64,000 nucleotides of DNA from Rhizobium tropici CIAT 899 (GTDB taxonomy: Bacteria > Pseudomonadota > Alphaproteobacteria > Rhizobiales > Rhizobiaceae): the NCBI RefSeq assembly GCF_000330885.1, contig NC_020059.1:2097001-2161000 (forward strand), in the 5' to 3' direction. Under the pieces are notes generated by a model. It ran no database searches. It was not told the origin of the DNA and was given only the letters and a program-made list of their open reading frames with translations. Positions 17,927 to 27,340 of this stretch are shown here, in pieces (positions within the stretch are counted from its first letter, which is position 1; each line of letters begins with the position of its first letter). Position numbers and translations under genes: made by a program.

Positions 17927-20713
17927 ATGGCCAAATCATCGAAAAAATCCCCCGCCCCGACCGGTTTCGAAGAGGCGCCGCAGGCACCGTTTGAAGGTGC
18001 GCCGCTCAGCGGCAGCGTTGCCGATTGGGTGAAGCAGCTCGAAGTCGATGCCGAAGCATCCGGCGTCGAAACCCAGCGCGAGATCGCTTCGAAGGCCGGC
18101 AAGCACCGCAAGAAGGTAGAGATAGCTGCATCCAAATCAGGGCGCGGCACATCGATGGGTGGATCGACCGATCCGAAGACGCGTGCCGCTGCCGGCCTCA
18201 ACCCGGTGGCCGGTCTCGACATCGCGCTTGAGGACGCCGACAAAATTTCGCGCGAAGGCGTTACGGCCACCGTCGAGGCGCTATCGAAGCTAATCGAAAG
18301 CGGCAATCCTCTCTTCAAGGATGGCAAGCTCTGGACGCCGCACCGCCCTGCCCGGCCGGCGAAATCCGAAGGCGGCATCCGGATCCGCATGGATTCGGAG
18401 TATCAGCCCGCAGGCGACCAGCCGACGGCGATCCGCGACCTCGTCGAAGGATTGGAGAATGGCGAGCGCAGTCAGGTTCTGCTCGGCGTCACCGGCTCCG
18501 GCAAGACCTTCACCATGGCCAAGGTCATCGAGGCGACGCAACGCCCCGCCGTCATCCTGGCGCCGAACAAGACGCTGGCGGCACAGCTCTATTCCGAGTT
18601 CAAGAATTTCTTCCCGGACAACGCGGTCGAGTACTTCGTCTCCTACTACGACTATTATCAGCCGGAAGCCTATGTGCCGCGTTCGGACACCTTCATCGAG
18701 AAGGAAAGTTCGATCAACGAGCAGATCGACCGCATGCGCCACTCGGCGACGCGCTCGCTGCTGGAACGCGACGATTGCATCATCGTCGCCTCGGTCTCCT
18801 GCATCTACGGTATCGGCTCGGTCGAAACCTATACGGCGATGACGTTCCAGATGAATGTCGGCGACCGGTTGGACCAGCGTCAGCTTCTCGCAGACCTTGT
18901 GGCGCAGCAATACAAGCGCCGCGACATGGATTTCATCCGCGGCTCCTTCCGCGTTCGCGGCGATACGATCGAAATCTTCCCGGCCCACTTGGAGGATGCC
19001 GCGTGGCGCATCTCCATGTTCGGCGATGAGATCGACGCCATCACCGAATTCGATCCGCTGACCGGCCAGAAGACCGGCGACCTGAAATCGGTGAAGATCT
19101 ACGCCAATTCGCACTATGTTACGCCGCGCCCGACGCTGAACGGCGCCATCAAGGCTATCAAGGAAGAGCTGAAAATCCGGCTGGCCGAACTGGAAAAGGC
19201 CGGACGCCTGCTCGAGGCGCAGCGCCTGGAACAGCGTACGCGCTACGATATCGAGATGCTGGAGGCGACCGGCTCCTGCGCCGGCATCGAGAACTATTCG
19301 CGCTACCTGACCGGCCGCAATCCCGGCGAGCCGCCGCCGACTTTGTTCGAATATATCCCTGACAATGCCCTGCTATTTATCGACGAAAGCCACGTCTCGG
19401 TCAGCCAGATCGGCGGCATGTACCGAGGCGACTTCCGGCGCAAGGCGACGCTCGCCGAATACGGTTTCCGTCTGCCCTCCTGCATGGACAACCGGCCGCT
19501 CCGCTTCGAGGAATGGGACGCCATGCGCCCGGATACGATCGCGGTGTCGGCAACGCCGGGCAGTTGGGAAATGGAGCAATCCGGCGGTGTCTTCGCCGAA
19601 CAGGTCATTCGCCCGACCGGCCTCATCGACCCGCCTGTCGAAGTGCGCTCTGCCCGCACCCAGGTCGACGACGTGCTCGGCGAAATCCGCGAAACCGCCG
19701 CCAAGGGCTATCGCACGCTCTGCACGGTGCTCACCAAGCGCATGGCCGAAGATCTGACGGAGTATCTGCACGAACAGGGCGTGCGCGTGCGCTACATGCA
19801 CTCCGACATCGACACGCTGGAGCGTATCGAGATCATCCGCGACCTGCGCCTCGGCGCCTTCGACGTGCTCGTCGGCATCAACCTCTTGCGCGAAGGCCTC
19901 GACATTCCCGAATGCGGTTTCGTCGCCATTCTCGATGCCGACAAGGAAGGCTTCCTGCGCTCGGAAACGTCGCTGATCCAGACGATCGGCCGTGCCGCGC
20001 GTAACGTCGACGGCAAGGTCATCCTCTATGCCGATACCATTACCGGCTCGATGCAGCGGGCGATGGACGAGACCAGCCGCCGCCGCGAAAAGCAGATGGC
20101 CTACAACGAGGAACACGGCATCACGCCGGAATCGGTCAAGGCGAAGATTTCCGACATCCTCGACAGCGTCTACGAGAAGGACCATGTCCGCGCCGATATC
20201 GGCGGCGCCTCCGGCAAGGGCTTTGCCGATGGCGGCCATCTCGTCGGCAACAATCTGCAGGCCCATCTCAACGCGCTGGAAAAATCCATGCGCGATGCCG
20301 CCGCCGACCTGGACTTCGAAAAGGCGGCGCGGCTGCGCGACGAGATCAAGCGCCTCAAGGCCGTCGAACTCGCCGCCATGGACGACCCGCTCGCCCGCGA
20401 GGAAGCGAAGAGCCTCGAAAGCCGCGGTTCTGCAACGGGCAAGCGTGCACCGCCAGCGCCGGATTCTCGTTCCTATTTCGCCAAGCCGAGCCTCGACGAA
20501 ATGGGGCCGGGTAGCGATGCCGGCACGCCGCTCTTCCGCAAGAATACACTGGACGAGATGACCGTCGGCCGCACCGAAAAGCCTGTCACAGGCAAGGTGC
20601 CGGACAAGCCGATCACCCGAGCAAAGCCGGGCGTCGGCTCCTATGAGGACCCGATAGACGAGAAGCAGCGCAAGGGGCGGACAAAAGGCAAGACGGGACG
20701 GCCCGGGCGATAA
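17927..20713 (+). CDS. uvrB: UvrABC system protein B
   Basis: Central DNA-damage verification helicase of nucleotide excision repair. Walker [15 protein letters not shown] lies near residue 190, then [15 protein letters not shown] (the damage-probing hairpin), [12 protein letters not shown] and the helicase C motifs QTIGRAARN. The C-terminal UVR motif is [20 protein letters not shown]. At 928 residues it is much longer than the 673-residue E. coli protein. It has about 145 extra N-terminal residues before the ATPase core and a basic tail of about 110 residues after the UVR motif. The ATG at 17927 (MAKSSKK) was chosen; the frame extends further upstream without typical features. Confidence 0.95.
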   Translation: MAKSSKKSPAPTGFEEAPQAPFEGAPLSGSVADWVKQLEVDAEASGVETQREIASKAGKHRKKVEIAASKSGRGTSMGGSTDPKTRAAAGLNPVAGLDIALEDADKISREGVTATVEALSKLIESGNPLFKDGKLWTPHRPARPAKSEGGIRIRMDSEYQPAGDQPTAIRDLVEGLENGERSQVLLGVTGSGKTFTMAKVIEATQRPAVILAPNKTLAAQLYSEFKNFFPDNAVEYFVSYYDYYQPEAYVPRSDTFIEKESSINEQIDRMRHSATRSLLERDDCIIVASVSCIYGIGSVETYTAMTFQMNVGDRLDQRQLLADLVAQQYKRRDMDFIRGSFRVRGDTIEIFPAHLEDAAWRISMFGDEIDAITEFDPLTGQKTGDLKSVKIYANSHYVTPRPTLNGAIKAIKEELKIRLAELEKAGRLLEAQRLEQRTRYDIEMLEATGSCAGIENYSRYLTGRNPGEPPPTLFEYIPDNALLFIDESHVSVSQIGGMYRGDFRRKATLAEYGFRLPSCMDNRPLRFEEWDAMRPDTIAVSATPGSWEMEQSGGVFAEQVIRPTGLIDPPVEVRSARTQVDDVLGEIRETAAKGYRTLCTVLTKRMAEDLTEYLHEQGVRVRYMHSDIDTLERIEIIRDLRLGAFDVLVGINLLREGLDIPECGFVAILDADKEGFLRSETSLIQTIGRAARNVDGKVILYADTITGSMQRAMDETSRRREKQMAYNEEHGITPESVKAKISDILDSVYEKDHVRADIGGASGKGFADGGHLVGNNLQAHLNALEKSMRDAAADLDFEKAARLRDEIKRLKAVELAAMDDPLAREEAKSLESRGSATGKRAPPAPDSRSYFAKPSLDEMGPGSDAGTPLFRKNTLDEMTVGRTEKPVTGKVPDKPITRAKPGVGSYEDPIDEKQRKGRTKGKTGRPGR

Positions 20714-20912
20714 GGCGACCGCGATTGTCGGATATCTGCCGCCCGGTGCTGCCGATTTTATGAAGGCTGAGGCCTGCGAGCGTGGAGCAATGCCTTGCTG
20801 ACGAGGCTGCAACGGCTACATGGCATCATATGAGGAGGCCCACAGGGAGACGGAAGGCGCTTGAGCGCGTACCGGCCGGTGGGAAGCGATAGCAAGCTGG
20901 GGAGAAAGACCG

Positions 20913-21368
20913 ATGTCCGAGCCTTTGATCGTCCGTCGCGAGACCCATGTCTCGGCGCCGCCTGCCGCGATATTCGCACTGCTGACCGATCCAGAAAAGA
21001 TTCTGCGCTGGATGGGCACGGAAGCCCGGACGGAGCCGGAGCCTGGCGGCATCTATCTCGTTAACGTCACCGGGAGCCGTTTTGCGCGAGGCTCCTTCCG
21101 CGAAGTCGTGCCGGTTCATCGCCTCGCCTATAGCTTCGGCTGGGAAGGCAGCGAGGAGGTGCCTCCCGGATCGAGCCTGGTGGAGATCGACCTGATCGAG
21201 CAACCCGGCGGGACGCTGGTGCGCCTCACCCATACCGGCCTGCCGACGGTCGAACAATGCGAAGCGCATGCAGAGGGTTGGGCGCATTATCTCGACCGCA
21301 TGGCAGCGGTGGCCGCCGGACGCGATCCCGGCCCGGACCTGAGGCTCGGCCACGACGGCAGGAGCTGA
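20913..21368 (+). CDS. SRPBCC/AHSA1-family protein
   Basis: The 151-residue protein matches the AHSA1-like START-fold group: RRETHVSAPPAAIFALLTDP at the N-terminus, then WMGTEARTEPEPGG, and the C-terminal helix GWAHYLDRMAAVAAG. Members bind hydrophobic ligands and are often paired with ArsR regulators; none is adjacent. A GGGGAGAAAG site precedes the ATG. Confidence 0.85.
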   Translation: MSEPLIVRRETHVSAPPAAIFALLTDPEKILRWMGTEARTEPEPGGIYLVNVTGSRFARGSFREVVPVHRLAYSFGWEGSEEVPPGSSLVEIDLIEQPGGTLVRLTHTGLPTVEQCEAHAEGWAHYLDRMAAVAAGRDPGPDLRLGHDGRS

Positions 21369-21521
21369 CGACGTTTTAAGGGCGGCGTCATCGGGCTCGA
21401 TGCTCGATGGCCGCGATATCACCGAGCGGCGACAGCAGTTGCCTGCATCATTTTGGTTTCAAATGCCGTCGGCATCACCGGTATGGATGACAGCCGGCAA
21501 CCGTCATGGCATGATCGCCGC

Positions 21522-22574
21522 ATGGATTTGCCCGCTCCCCTCGCCTGGCTGGTCGACGAAGCCGGTACCTCGCCCAGCCCCGAACGCTTTCTGGCCGATC
21601 TGGGCGGACACCTGCTGGCCGCCGGCCTCCCGCTTGCCGGCAGCGCCCTGACGCTTGCCGCGCCGCATCCGATCATCACGCAACACACGTGGCTCTGGCG
21701 CGCCGAAACCGGCGCAGTGACCGAAGCTCTCGGCTTCGCCGGCACGGAGCTCGGACAGGCCGGCCGCGATTGGCTGGCCGATCTCGGCCCGATATACGAG
21801 GAAACGATCGGGATCGCGCCCGGCAATTCCGTGCTTGCCTGGGCCGGCACTCGGCCATTCAGCATCTCCGAAGCGGAAAACCTGCGCGAGATCGCCCGTT
21901 TTGCCGCAGCCCCCTTGGCGGGATTGGCCGCCCGCGCCACCCTATCCACCCTGCTCGAAGCCTATCTCGGCCGCAGAAGTGCCGCCCGCGTGCAGGCAGG
22001 CGCGCTCAGCCGCAACAGCGGCGAAACCATCCGCGCAGCCCTGCTCTGCGCCGATCTGCGGGATTTCACCGCCCTTTCCGAAGCGACGGAACCAAGCGTT
22101 GTGATCGCGGCACTCGATGCCTGGTTCGACCGCGTCGCCGGCGCCGTGCATGCCTTCGGCGGCGAAGTGCTGAAATTCATGGGCGATGGCGTGCTTGCAA
22201 TCTTCCCGGTGAATGGGACGGCGACGGAAGCCTGCGAGGCAGCCATTCGCGCCGCCACCGCCATCCGCGCCGGCATGGCGCATCTCGACGGGACGCGGAC
22301 AAGCCAGGGTCTGCCGCCGCTCCCCTTTGGTGTCGCGCTGCATTTCGGCGACATGCTCTGGGGCAACATCGGCGCCGCCGACCGCCTGGACTTCACCGCC
22401 ATCGGCCCCGCCGTCAACCTCGTCAGCCGGCTGGAGGGCCTTTGCAAGCCGCTCGGACAGAATATCCTCGTTTCCGGATCGGTCGCAGCCGAGACGACGA
22501 TGCCGCTGCTGGCTTTGGGGGACTACGAACTGCGTGGGATTGCCGAGCCTTGTGTGGTGTTTACACCGAGCTAA
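21522..22574 (+). CDS. Class III adenylate cyclase
   Basis: Makes cAMP from ATP. After an N-terminal region of about 160 residues with no recognised domain, the catalytic domain shows metal-binding Asp in LLCADLRDFTALSE and in KFMGDGVLAIFP. The Lys of EVLKFMGDG and the Asp of RLDFTAIGPAVNLVSRLE specify adenine, and Asn and Arg of that motif stabilise the transition state, so the enzyme looks active and ATP-specific. The start is uncertain: ATG at 21522 fits best, with alternatives at 21483 (ATG) and 21453 (TTG). No strong ribosome-binding site is seen at any of them. Confidence 0.85.
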   Translation: MDLPAPLAWLVDEAGTSPSPERFLADLGGHLLAAGLPLAGSALTLAAPHPIITQHTWLWRAETGAVTEALGFAGTELGQAGRDWLADLGPIYEETIGIAPGNSVLAWAGTRPFSISEAENLREIARFAAAPLAGLAARATLSTLLEAYLGRRSAARVQAGALSRNSGETIRAALLCADLRDFTALSEATEPSVVIAALDAWFDRVAGAVHAFGGEVLKFMGDGVLAIFPVNGTATEACEAAIRAATAIRAGMAHLDGTRTSQGLPPLPFGVALHFGDMLWGNIGAADRLDFTAIGPAVNLVSRLEGLCKPLGQNILVSGSVAAETTMPLLALGDYELRGIAEPCVVFTPS

Positions 22575-23031
22575 AGCCGGTATCTCAGACGCTGGTGCAG
22601 GAGAAGTTCTCAGCCTCGCAATATCGGACGTTGCAAGACCCGCAACGACTGCCCCTACGAAGGCAATTTGAGCTGCGTTTCAGGAATAGGAAGCATCCTC
22701 ATTATATGGTCTGAAAATAGTAGATTCGTCGGAAAATCGAACCTATGGCCTTTCAACCTATTGATTTCTCTTTCATTAAGGCTGCCGACTAAAACACCCC
22801 TTGCCTTTTTCCACAAACCCTGTCACCCATATGCATGCTCGGGCATTTGCATGCCGGTGACTGGACTGATTTGGTGATCCGCTTGCGGCAGGCAGCGGTT
22901 GGGTCTTCTGACCCGCGCAGACGTTCTTTCCCCGTACGTGAACTTCTCGACTGGCTTTCGCATGTTGCGGAAGCAAAGCCGTCCGGGTTCATCCGGATAA
23001 ACTAAGACTGATGGGTAAAGGACTATCCCCC
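22575..23031. other. Intergenic region and probable long cspA 5' leader
   Basis: About 457 bases with no convincing gene. The first half has lower GC. Two GCATGC hexamers lie about 22836-22855. The portion near 23031 is expected to be the leader of the cold-shock gene, which in this family is often long and structured; I could not fold it reliably. Confidence 0.5.
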
Positions 23032-23244
23032 ATGGCCACCAAGGGCACCGTAAAATTCTTCAACCAGGACAAGGGTTTTGGTTTCATCACTCCTGACGGC
23101 GGCGCGAAGGACGTTTTCGTCCACATCTCCGCTCTTCAGGCTTCCGGCATCCAGTCGCTGCGCGAAGGCCAGCAGGTCACCTTCGACACCGAGCCGGATC
23201 GCATGGGCAAGGGCCCGAAGGCTGTCAACATCCAGGCTAACTAA
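23032..23244 (+). CDS. cspA: Cold-shock domain protein, CspA family
   Basis: The 70-residue OB-fold RNA chaperone has RNP1 as [11 protein letters not shown] and RNP2 as VFVHISAL, with the usual [13 protein letters not shown] start. It binds single-stranded RNA and DNA. The ATG at 23032 gives the canonical N-terminus [16 protein letters not shown] lies about 9 bases upstream. A strong terminator follows at 23275. Confidence 0.93.
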   Translation: MATKGTVKFFNQDKGFGFITPDGGAKDVFVHISALQASGIQSLREGQQVTFDTEPDRMGKGPKAVNIQAN

Positions 23245-23274
23245 GCCTCTGGTGACTGCCTGATCAAGGTTTCG

Positions 23275-23303
23275 AACGGCGCGGTGCAAACCGCGCCGTT
23301 TTT
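23275..23303 (+). terminator. cspA terminator
   Basis: AACGGCGCGG (23275-23284) and CCGCGCCGTT (23291-23300) form a perfect 10-bp stem with a 6-base loop, followed directly by TTT. Confidence 0.88.
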
Positions 23304-23394
23304 CGTTTGTGAGGATAGTACCCTCGTCCTGAAGCAAGCTTGGCTATGCCTCTTACCGCAAGCCCGTTGTCTTCCCGCGGAGCATCCTAACATT

Positions 23395-23552
23395 CCGTCA
23401 TCCTCGGGCTTGACCCGAGGATCCAGGCACGAGCCTCACTGCCTCCTCTGGCGAAAAGGGATACCCTTCCAAAACGAAACCAGACTCTCGTCGATTTGGA
23501 CGCACAAGTGTACCTTGGGCGTGGATCCTCGGGTCAAGCCCGAGGATGACGG
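23395..23552. repeat. Palindromic intergenic repeat with long inverted ends
   Basis: A roughly 30-base arm at 23395-23425 recurs inverted at 23522-23552. Each arm is itself a hairpin (CCTCGGG and CCCGAGG around a 5-base loop). The arm sequence (TCATCCTCGGGCTTGACC) is a common dispersed repeat in Rhizobiales. The 96 bases between hold no gene. It accounts for most of the gene-free stretch 23304-23671. Confidence 0.85.
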
Positions 23553-23671
23553 GTGTGAGATGATCTCTTTAACACCAAGCTGCTTCTTAACTCCCAGCCG
23601 ATCAACCCTCTCCCTGAGGTGGAAGCGAAAGCTACCCTCGAAGGACGAAGGCCGTGGGAATCAGCATCCCC

Positions 23672-24685
23672 TCAAGCGCTGACCCGCTCCGAGTCCGCGC
23701 CAAAATCCACCGCCGCGAAAGCTGCTGCAATCACCTCCGAGCCCGCCCCCGGCTTGTTGGCGTCGGTGGAGAGGATCTGGCGATAGCGGCGCGAGCCCGG
23801 CAAGCCGGTAAAGAGGCCGACCATGTGCCGCGCGACATGCTGGAGGCGGCCGCCATTTTCGATATGGCGCTCCACATAAGCTATCATTTGGTCGCGCAGT
23901 CCGTTCCAGTCGGCCTCGACAGCCGGTTCGCCAAAGAAGCGATGGTCGACGTCAGCGAGAATGGCAGCATTCTGATAGGCGGCGCGGCCGAGCATGACGC
24001 CGTCAACCTGAGCCAAATGCGCCTCGGCTTGATCCAGCGTCTGAATGCCGCCATTGATGCCGATGAAGACCTCCGGCCAACGCTGCTTCATGCGATAGAC
24101 GATGTCATAATCCAGCGGCGGAATTTCGCGGTTTTCCTTCGGCGACAGGCCCTTCAGCCAGGCCTTGCGCGCATGGATCCAGATCGCATCGGCGCCGGCA
24201 TCGAGCACGCGCGTCATCAGCTCCGGCAAGGCCTCTTCCGGCTCCTGCTCATCGACGCCGATCCGACATTTCACGGTGACAGGCGCCTTCGATACCGCCT
24301 TCATGGCGGCAACGCACGATGCGACCGTCTCCGGCGTGAGCATAAGGCAGGCCCCGAAGGTGCCTGACTGTACCCGATCCGAGGGACAGCCGACGTTGAG
24401 GTTGATTTCGTCGTAGCCATAGGCTTCCGCGATCCGCAGCGCCTCGGCAAGCTTGGCCGGGTCGGAGCCGCCGAGCTGCAGTGCAACGGGATGCTCGCTG
24501 ACATCATGCCCCAGCAGCCGGTCGCGCGGCCCATGAATGATCGCATCGGCCACCACCATCTCGGTATAGAGCAAGGCATGCCGGCTGATCTGCCGGTGCA
24601 AGTACCTGCAATGGCGATCTGTCCAGTCGATCATAGGGGCAACCGCAAAGATCTTGCGGCCAGTTTTCAGCGCGTCGCTATACAT
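23672..24685 (-). CDS. dusA: tRNA-dihydrouridine(20/20a) synthase
   Basis: Flavoenzyme reducing uridine to dihydrouridine in the tRNA D-loop. The 337 residues start KIFAVAPMIDWTDRHCRYLHRQ, the DusA-type opening. The catalytic Cys lies in LNVGCPSDRVQSGTFGACLM. FMN-binding features such as KCRIGVD and GINGGIQT are present, as is MLGRAAYQN. I chose the ATG at 24685; the frame extends 55 codons upstream into the divergent intergenic region without homology-like sequence. It is divergent from the FAA hydrolase gene. Confidence 0.93.
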   Translation of the reverse strand: MYSDALKTGRKIFAVAPMIDWTDRHCRYLHRQISRHALLYTEMVVADAIIHGPRDRLLGHDVSEHPVALQLGGSDPAKLAEALRIAEAYGYDEINLNVGCPSDRVQSGTFGACLMLTPETVASCVAAMKAVSKAPVTVKCRIGVDEQEPEEALPELMTRVLDAGADAIWIHARKAWLKGLSPKENREIPPLDYDIVYRMKQRWPEVFIGINGGIQTLDQAEAHLAQVDGVMLGRAAYQNAAILADVDHRFFGEPAVEADWNGLRDQMIAYVERHIENGGRLQHVARHMVGLFTGLPGSRRYRQILSTDANKPGAGSEVIAAAFAAVDFGADSERVSA

Positions 24686-24824
24686 GGGAAACCTTTCTGA
24701 TCCGCGCTCTACACCAAATCCCTCAAAAAGGCCAGTTTTCGCGGCTGTAACAATAATGCTAGCTTGCTTGACGGAGTCGGACGGCAACAGCCCTCTGAAA
24801 AAGATGAAAGTTTCGAAAGCGCAT

Positions 24825-25520
24825 ATGAACGCCCCACTAACGACAGTCATTCCGCCACCTGCCCCTGTCCTTCTGCCGATCGAGGGTGAGACCGAGTTTT
24901 TCCCTGTACGTCGTGTCTATTGCGTCGGCCGCAACTATGCCGACCACGCCATCGAGATGGGTCATGACCCCACCCGCGAACCGCCTTTCTTCTTCCAGAA
25001 GAACCCGGACAATCTGCTTGTCTCGAGCGATTTCCCCTATCCTTCGCTGTCATCGGACGTGCATCACGAAGTGGAGCTTGTCGTGGCATTGCGCGGCGGT
25101 GGCGCGAACATCCCGGTCGAACAGGCCCTGGATTGCGTCTATGGTTATGGCGTCGGCATTGATTTTACCCGCCGCGACCTGCAGGGCGAAGCCAAGAAGC
25201 TCGGCCGCCCCTGGGAAATCGGCAAGGCCTTCGACCACTCGGCTCCCGTTTCCGCATTGGCTCCGGCCACCCGCGTCGGCCATCCCGACAAGGGCGGCAT
25301 CTGGCTGATGCGCAATGGCGAGGCTGCCCAGAGGGGCGATCTCTCGCAGATGATCTGGAAGGTGCCGGAGATCATCGCCGAGCTTTCCAAGCTCTTCACG
25401 CTGGCCCCCGGCGATATCATCATGACCGGCACGCCCGCCGGCGTCGGCCCCGTTGCGCGGGGTGACCGGATCAGCTGCGCCGTCGATGGCGTCGCCAATC
25501 TTGTGCTGAACGTCGTCTGA
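24825..25520 (+). CDS. Fumarylacetoacetate hydrolase-family protein
   Basis: The 231-residue protein matches the FAH/HpcE superfamily that cleaves or decarboxylates beta-diketo acids: VYCVGRNYADHAIEMGHD, FFFQKNPDNL, HHEVELVVALRGGG (metal-binding Glu), GYGVGIDFTRRDLQ and IIMTGTPAGVGPV. Many such proteins are oxaloacetate decarboxylases or fumarylpyruvate hydrolases; the substrate is not decided here. The start at 24825 gives a family-like N-terminus; an upstream ATG at 24804 is possible. The carbonic anhydrase gene follows 16 bases after the stop. Confidence 0.88.
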   Translation: MNAPLTTVIPPPAPVLLPIEGETEFFPVRRVYCVGRNYADHAIEMGHDPTREPPFFFQKNPDNLLVSSDFPYPSLSSDVHHEVELVVALRGGGANIPVEQALDCVYGYGVGIDFTRRDLQGEAKKLGRPWEIGKAFDHSAPVSALAPATRVGHPDKGGIWLMRNGEAAQRGDLSQMIWKVPEIIAELSKLFTLAPGDIIMTGTPAGVGPVARGDRISCAVDGVANLVLNVV

Positions 25521-25536
25521 TCGAGGAGGATCGACC

Positions 25537-26067
25537 ATGCCGCTCTACGCCCTTGCCGGATCGACGCCGAAAACACCCGAGCCGGGCCGCTATTGGATCG
25601 CGCCGGATGCCAGCGTCATCGGCAAGGTCGAAATCGGCGAAGATGTCGGCATCTGGTTCGGCGCCGTGCTACGTGGCGACAACGAGCCGATCGTCGTTGG
25701 CAAGGACACGAATATCCAGGAAGGCACGATGGTCCATACCGATCCGGCCTACCCGACCACCATCGGCGAAGGCTGCACGATCGGCCATCACGCCATCATC
25801 CATGGCTGCACCATCGGCAACAACTCCTTGATCGGCATGGGCGCCACGATCCTGAACGGCGCGAAGATCGGCAACAATTGCCTCGTGGGCGCCAACGCGC
25901 TTGTCACGGAAGGCAAGGGATTTCCGGATGGCTCGCTGATCGTCGGCGCACCGGCAAGAGCAATCCGCACGCTGGATGAAGCCGCGATCGAAGGCCTGCG
26001 CCGCTCCGCCCGCAACTATGTTGCCAACTGGCAGCGCTTCGCACGCGATCTTAAAAGATTGGATTAG
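25537..26067 (+). CDS. Gamma-class carbonic anhydrase-family hexapeptide protein
   Basis: The 176-residue left-handed beta-helix protein has the opening LRGDNEPIVVGKDTNIQEG and the zinc-ligand pattern MVHTD...IGHHAIIHG. It then runs through hexapeptide repeats ATILNGAKIGNNCLVGANALV. It matches the YrdA/PaaY/CaiE-like group of gamma carbonic anhydrase homologues; enzymatic activity varies within the group. GAGGAGG lies upstream of the ATG. It is probably co-transcribed with the FAA hydrolase gene. Confidence 0.9.
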   Translation: MPLYALAGSTPKTPEPGRYWIAPDASVIGKVEIGEDVGIWFGAVLRGDNEPIVVGKDTNIQEGTMVHTDPAYPTTIGEGCTIGHHAIIHGCTIGNNSLIGMGATILNGAKIGNNCLVGANALVTEGKGFPDGSLIVGAPARAIRTLDEAAIEGLRRSARNYVANWQRFARDLKRLD

Positions 26068-26117
26068 AAACTTCTAATAACTACATGGCGAGTATGAAAT
26101 AAACGGCGATTTGCAGA

Positions 26118-26516
26118 TCAAGCCGCGCAATTGGCGCAATGGCCGCGAATTTCGATGGTCGACTTTTCCGCCTTGAACTTCTGTGATTTCAGCCAGTCCA
26201 TCAGCCGATGATCCACCTCGTGATCGTGAAACTCGATCACCTGGCCGCAGCTTTCGCAGATGGCGAAGGCGACGAGGCCATGGCTATGGCAATCCTCGTT
26301 CGGATGGGCGCAGGCGACGAAGGAATTGATGCTTTCGAGCCGATGCACCACGCCATATTCCAGCAGCTTGTCCAGCGCGCGATAGACCTGCAGCGGTGCG
26401 CGAAAGCCCTGATCGCGCAGCTTGTCGAGAATCGTATAGGCGCTGAGCGGCGCTTCCGCCTTGGTCAGGATATCGAAAACGAGAGACTGGTTCTTGGTGA
26501 GCATCGGAGTGGTCAT
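26118..26516 (-). CDS. zur: Zinc uptake regulator, Fur family
   Basis: Zinc-dependent repressor of zinc uptake genes. The 132 residues include a winged helix (MLTKNQSLVFDILTKAEAPL...VYRALDKLLEYGVVHRLE), the metal site AHPNEDCHSHGLVAFAICESCGQV, HDHEVDHRL, and the C-terminal GHCANCAA, giving two CxxC pairs of the structural zinc site. The ATG overlaps the znuB stop by 4 bases, so zur is the last gene of znuC-znuB-zur and is likely autoregulated through the boxes at 28243-28281. Confidence 0.93.
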   Translation of the reverse strand: MTTPMLTKNQSLVFDILTKAEAPLSAYTILDKLRDQGFRAPLQVYRALDKLLEYGVVHRLESINSFVACAHPNEDCHSHGLVAFAICESCGQVIEFHDHEVDHRLMDWLKSQKFKAEKSTIEIRGHCANCAA

Positions 26517-27340
26517 GACGACTGTCCTCTCTGTTGCGCCGCTGGCGTGCCGGCCCTGCGAACAAGGGGCAGCAGACTGAAGATAAATAGAACGAGCGCC
26601 GCGACGACGATGGAAGGCCCGGACGGTGTGTCGTAGCGCAGCGACCCGAATAGCCCGCCGACAACGGCGATGGCGCCGAGCAGCGAAGCGAAGATCGCCA
26701 TTGTTTCCGGCGTGGCGGCAAAGCGGCGCGCTGTGGCCGCGGGGATGATCAGAAGTGCAGTGATAAGCAGGATACCGACAATTTTCATGGCAATCGCGAT
26801 CACCACGGCCATCAGCAGCATGAAGAACAGCCTTGCGCGCTCCGGCCGCAATCCTTCCGCCTCGGCAAGCTCGGGATTGACGGTCGAAGCCAAAAGCGGC
26901 CGCCAAAGCCAGGCGATTGCCGCCAGCACGAAAATGCCGCCGCCCCATATCACCGCAATGTCCGACTGGGTGACTGCCAGGATGTCGCCGAAGAGGAAGG
27001 CAATGAGATCGATCCGCACCCAGCTCATGAAGGCGACGATGACCAGGCCGATCGCCAGCGTCGCATGCGAGAGGATGCCGAGCAGCGCGTCGGCCGACAG
27101 CGCCTGCCGCCGCTGCAGGAACAGGAGCAGGATCGACACAAGGGCGGCAACGGCAAAAACTGACAGTGTCAGATTGAGTTGGAACAGCAGCGAGAGCGCC
27201 ACGCCGAGCAATGCCGAATGCGAGATCGTATCGCCGAAATAGGCCATGCGCCGCCAGATGATGAAGCAGCCGAGCGGCCCGGTCGTCAGCGCCAGCCCGA
27301 CGCCGGCCACGACGGCGCGCAGGAAGAAATCGTCAAACAT
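26513..27340 (-). CDS. znuB: Zinc ABC transporter permease
   Basis: The 274-residue ABC-3 permease has about eight transmembrane helices. It starts MFDDFFLRAVVAGVGLALTTGPLGCFIIWRRMAYFGD and includes ISHSALLGVALSL and LLITALLIIPAATARRFA, typical of ZnuB. I chose the ATG at 27340; upstream codons read the His-coding 3' end of znuC in another frame. It overlaps znuC by 8 bases and zur by 4 bases. Confidence 0.93.
   Translation of the reverse strand: MFDDFFLRAVVAGVGLALTTGPLGCFIIWRRMAYFGDTISHSALLGVALSLLFQLNLTLSVFAVAALVSILLLFLQRRQALSADALLGILSHATLAIGLVIVAFMSWVRIDLIAFLFGDILAVTQSDIAVIWGGGIFVLAAIAWLWRPLLASTVNPELAEAEGLRPERARLFFMLLMAVVIAIAMKIVGILLITALLIIPAATARRFAATPETMAIFASLLGAIAVVGGLFGSLRYDTPSGPSIVVAALVLFIFSLLPLVRRAGTPAAQQRGQSS

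Noticed and set aside
19373..20812. 479-residue frame opposite uvrB
   Set aside because: Shadow of uvrB; low-complexity composition and no recognisable motif.
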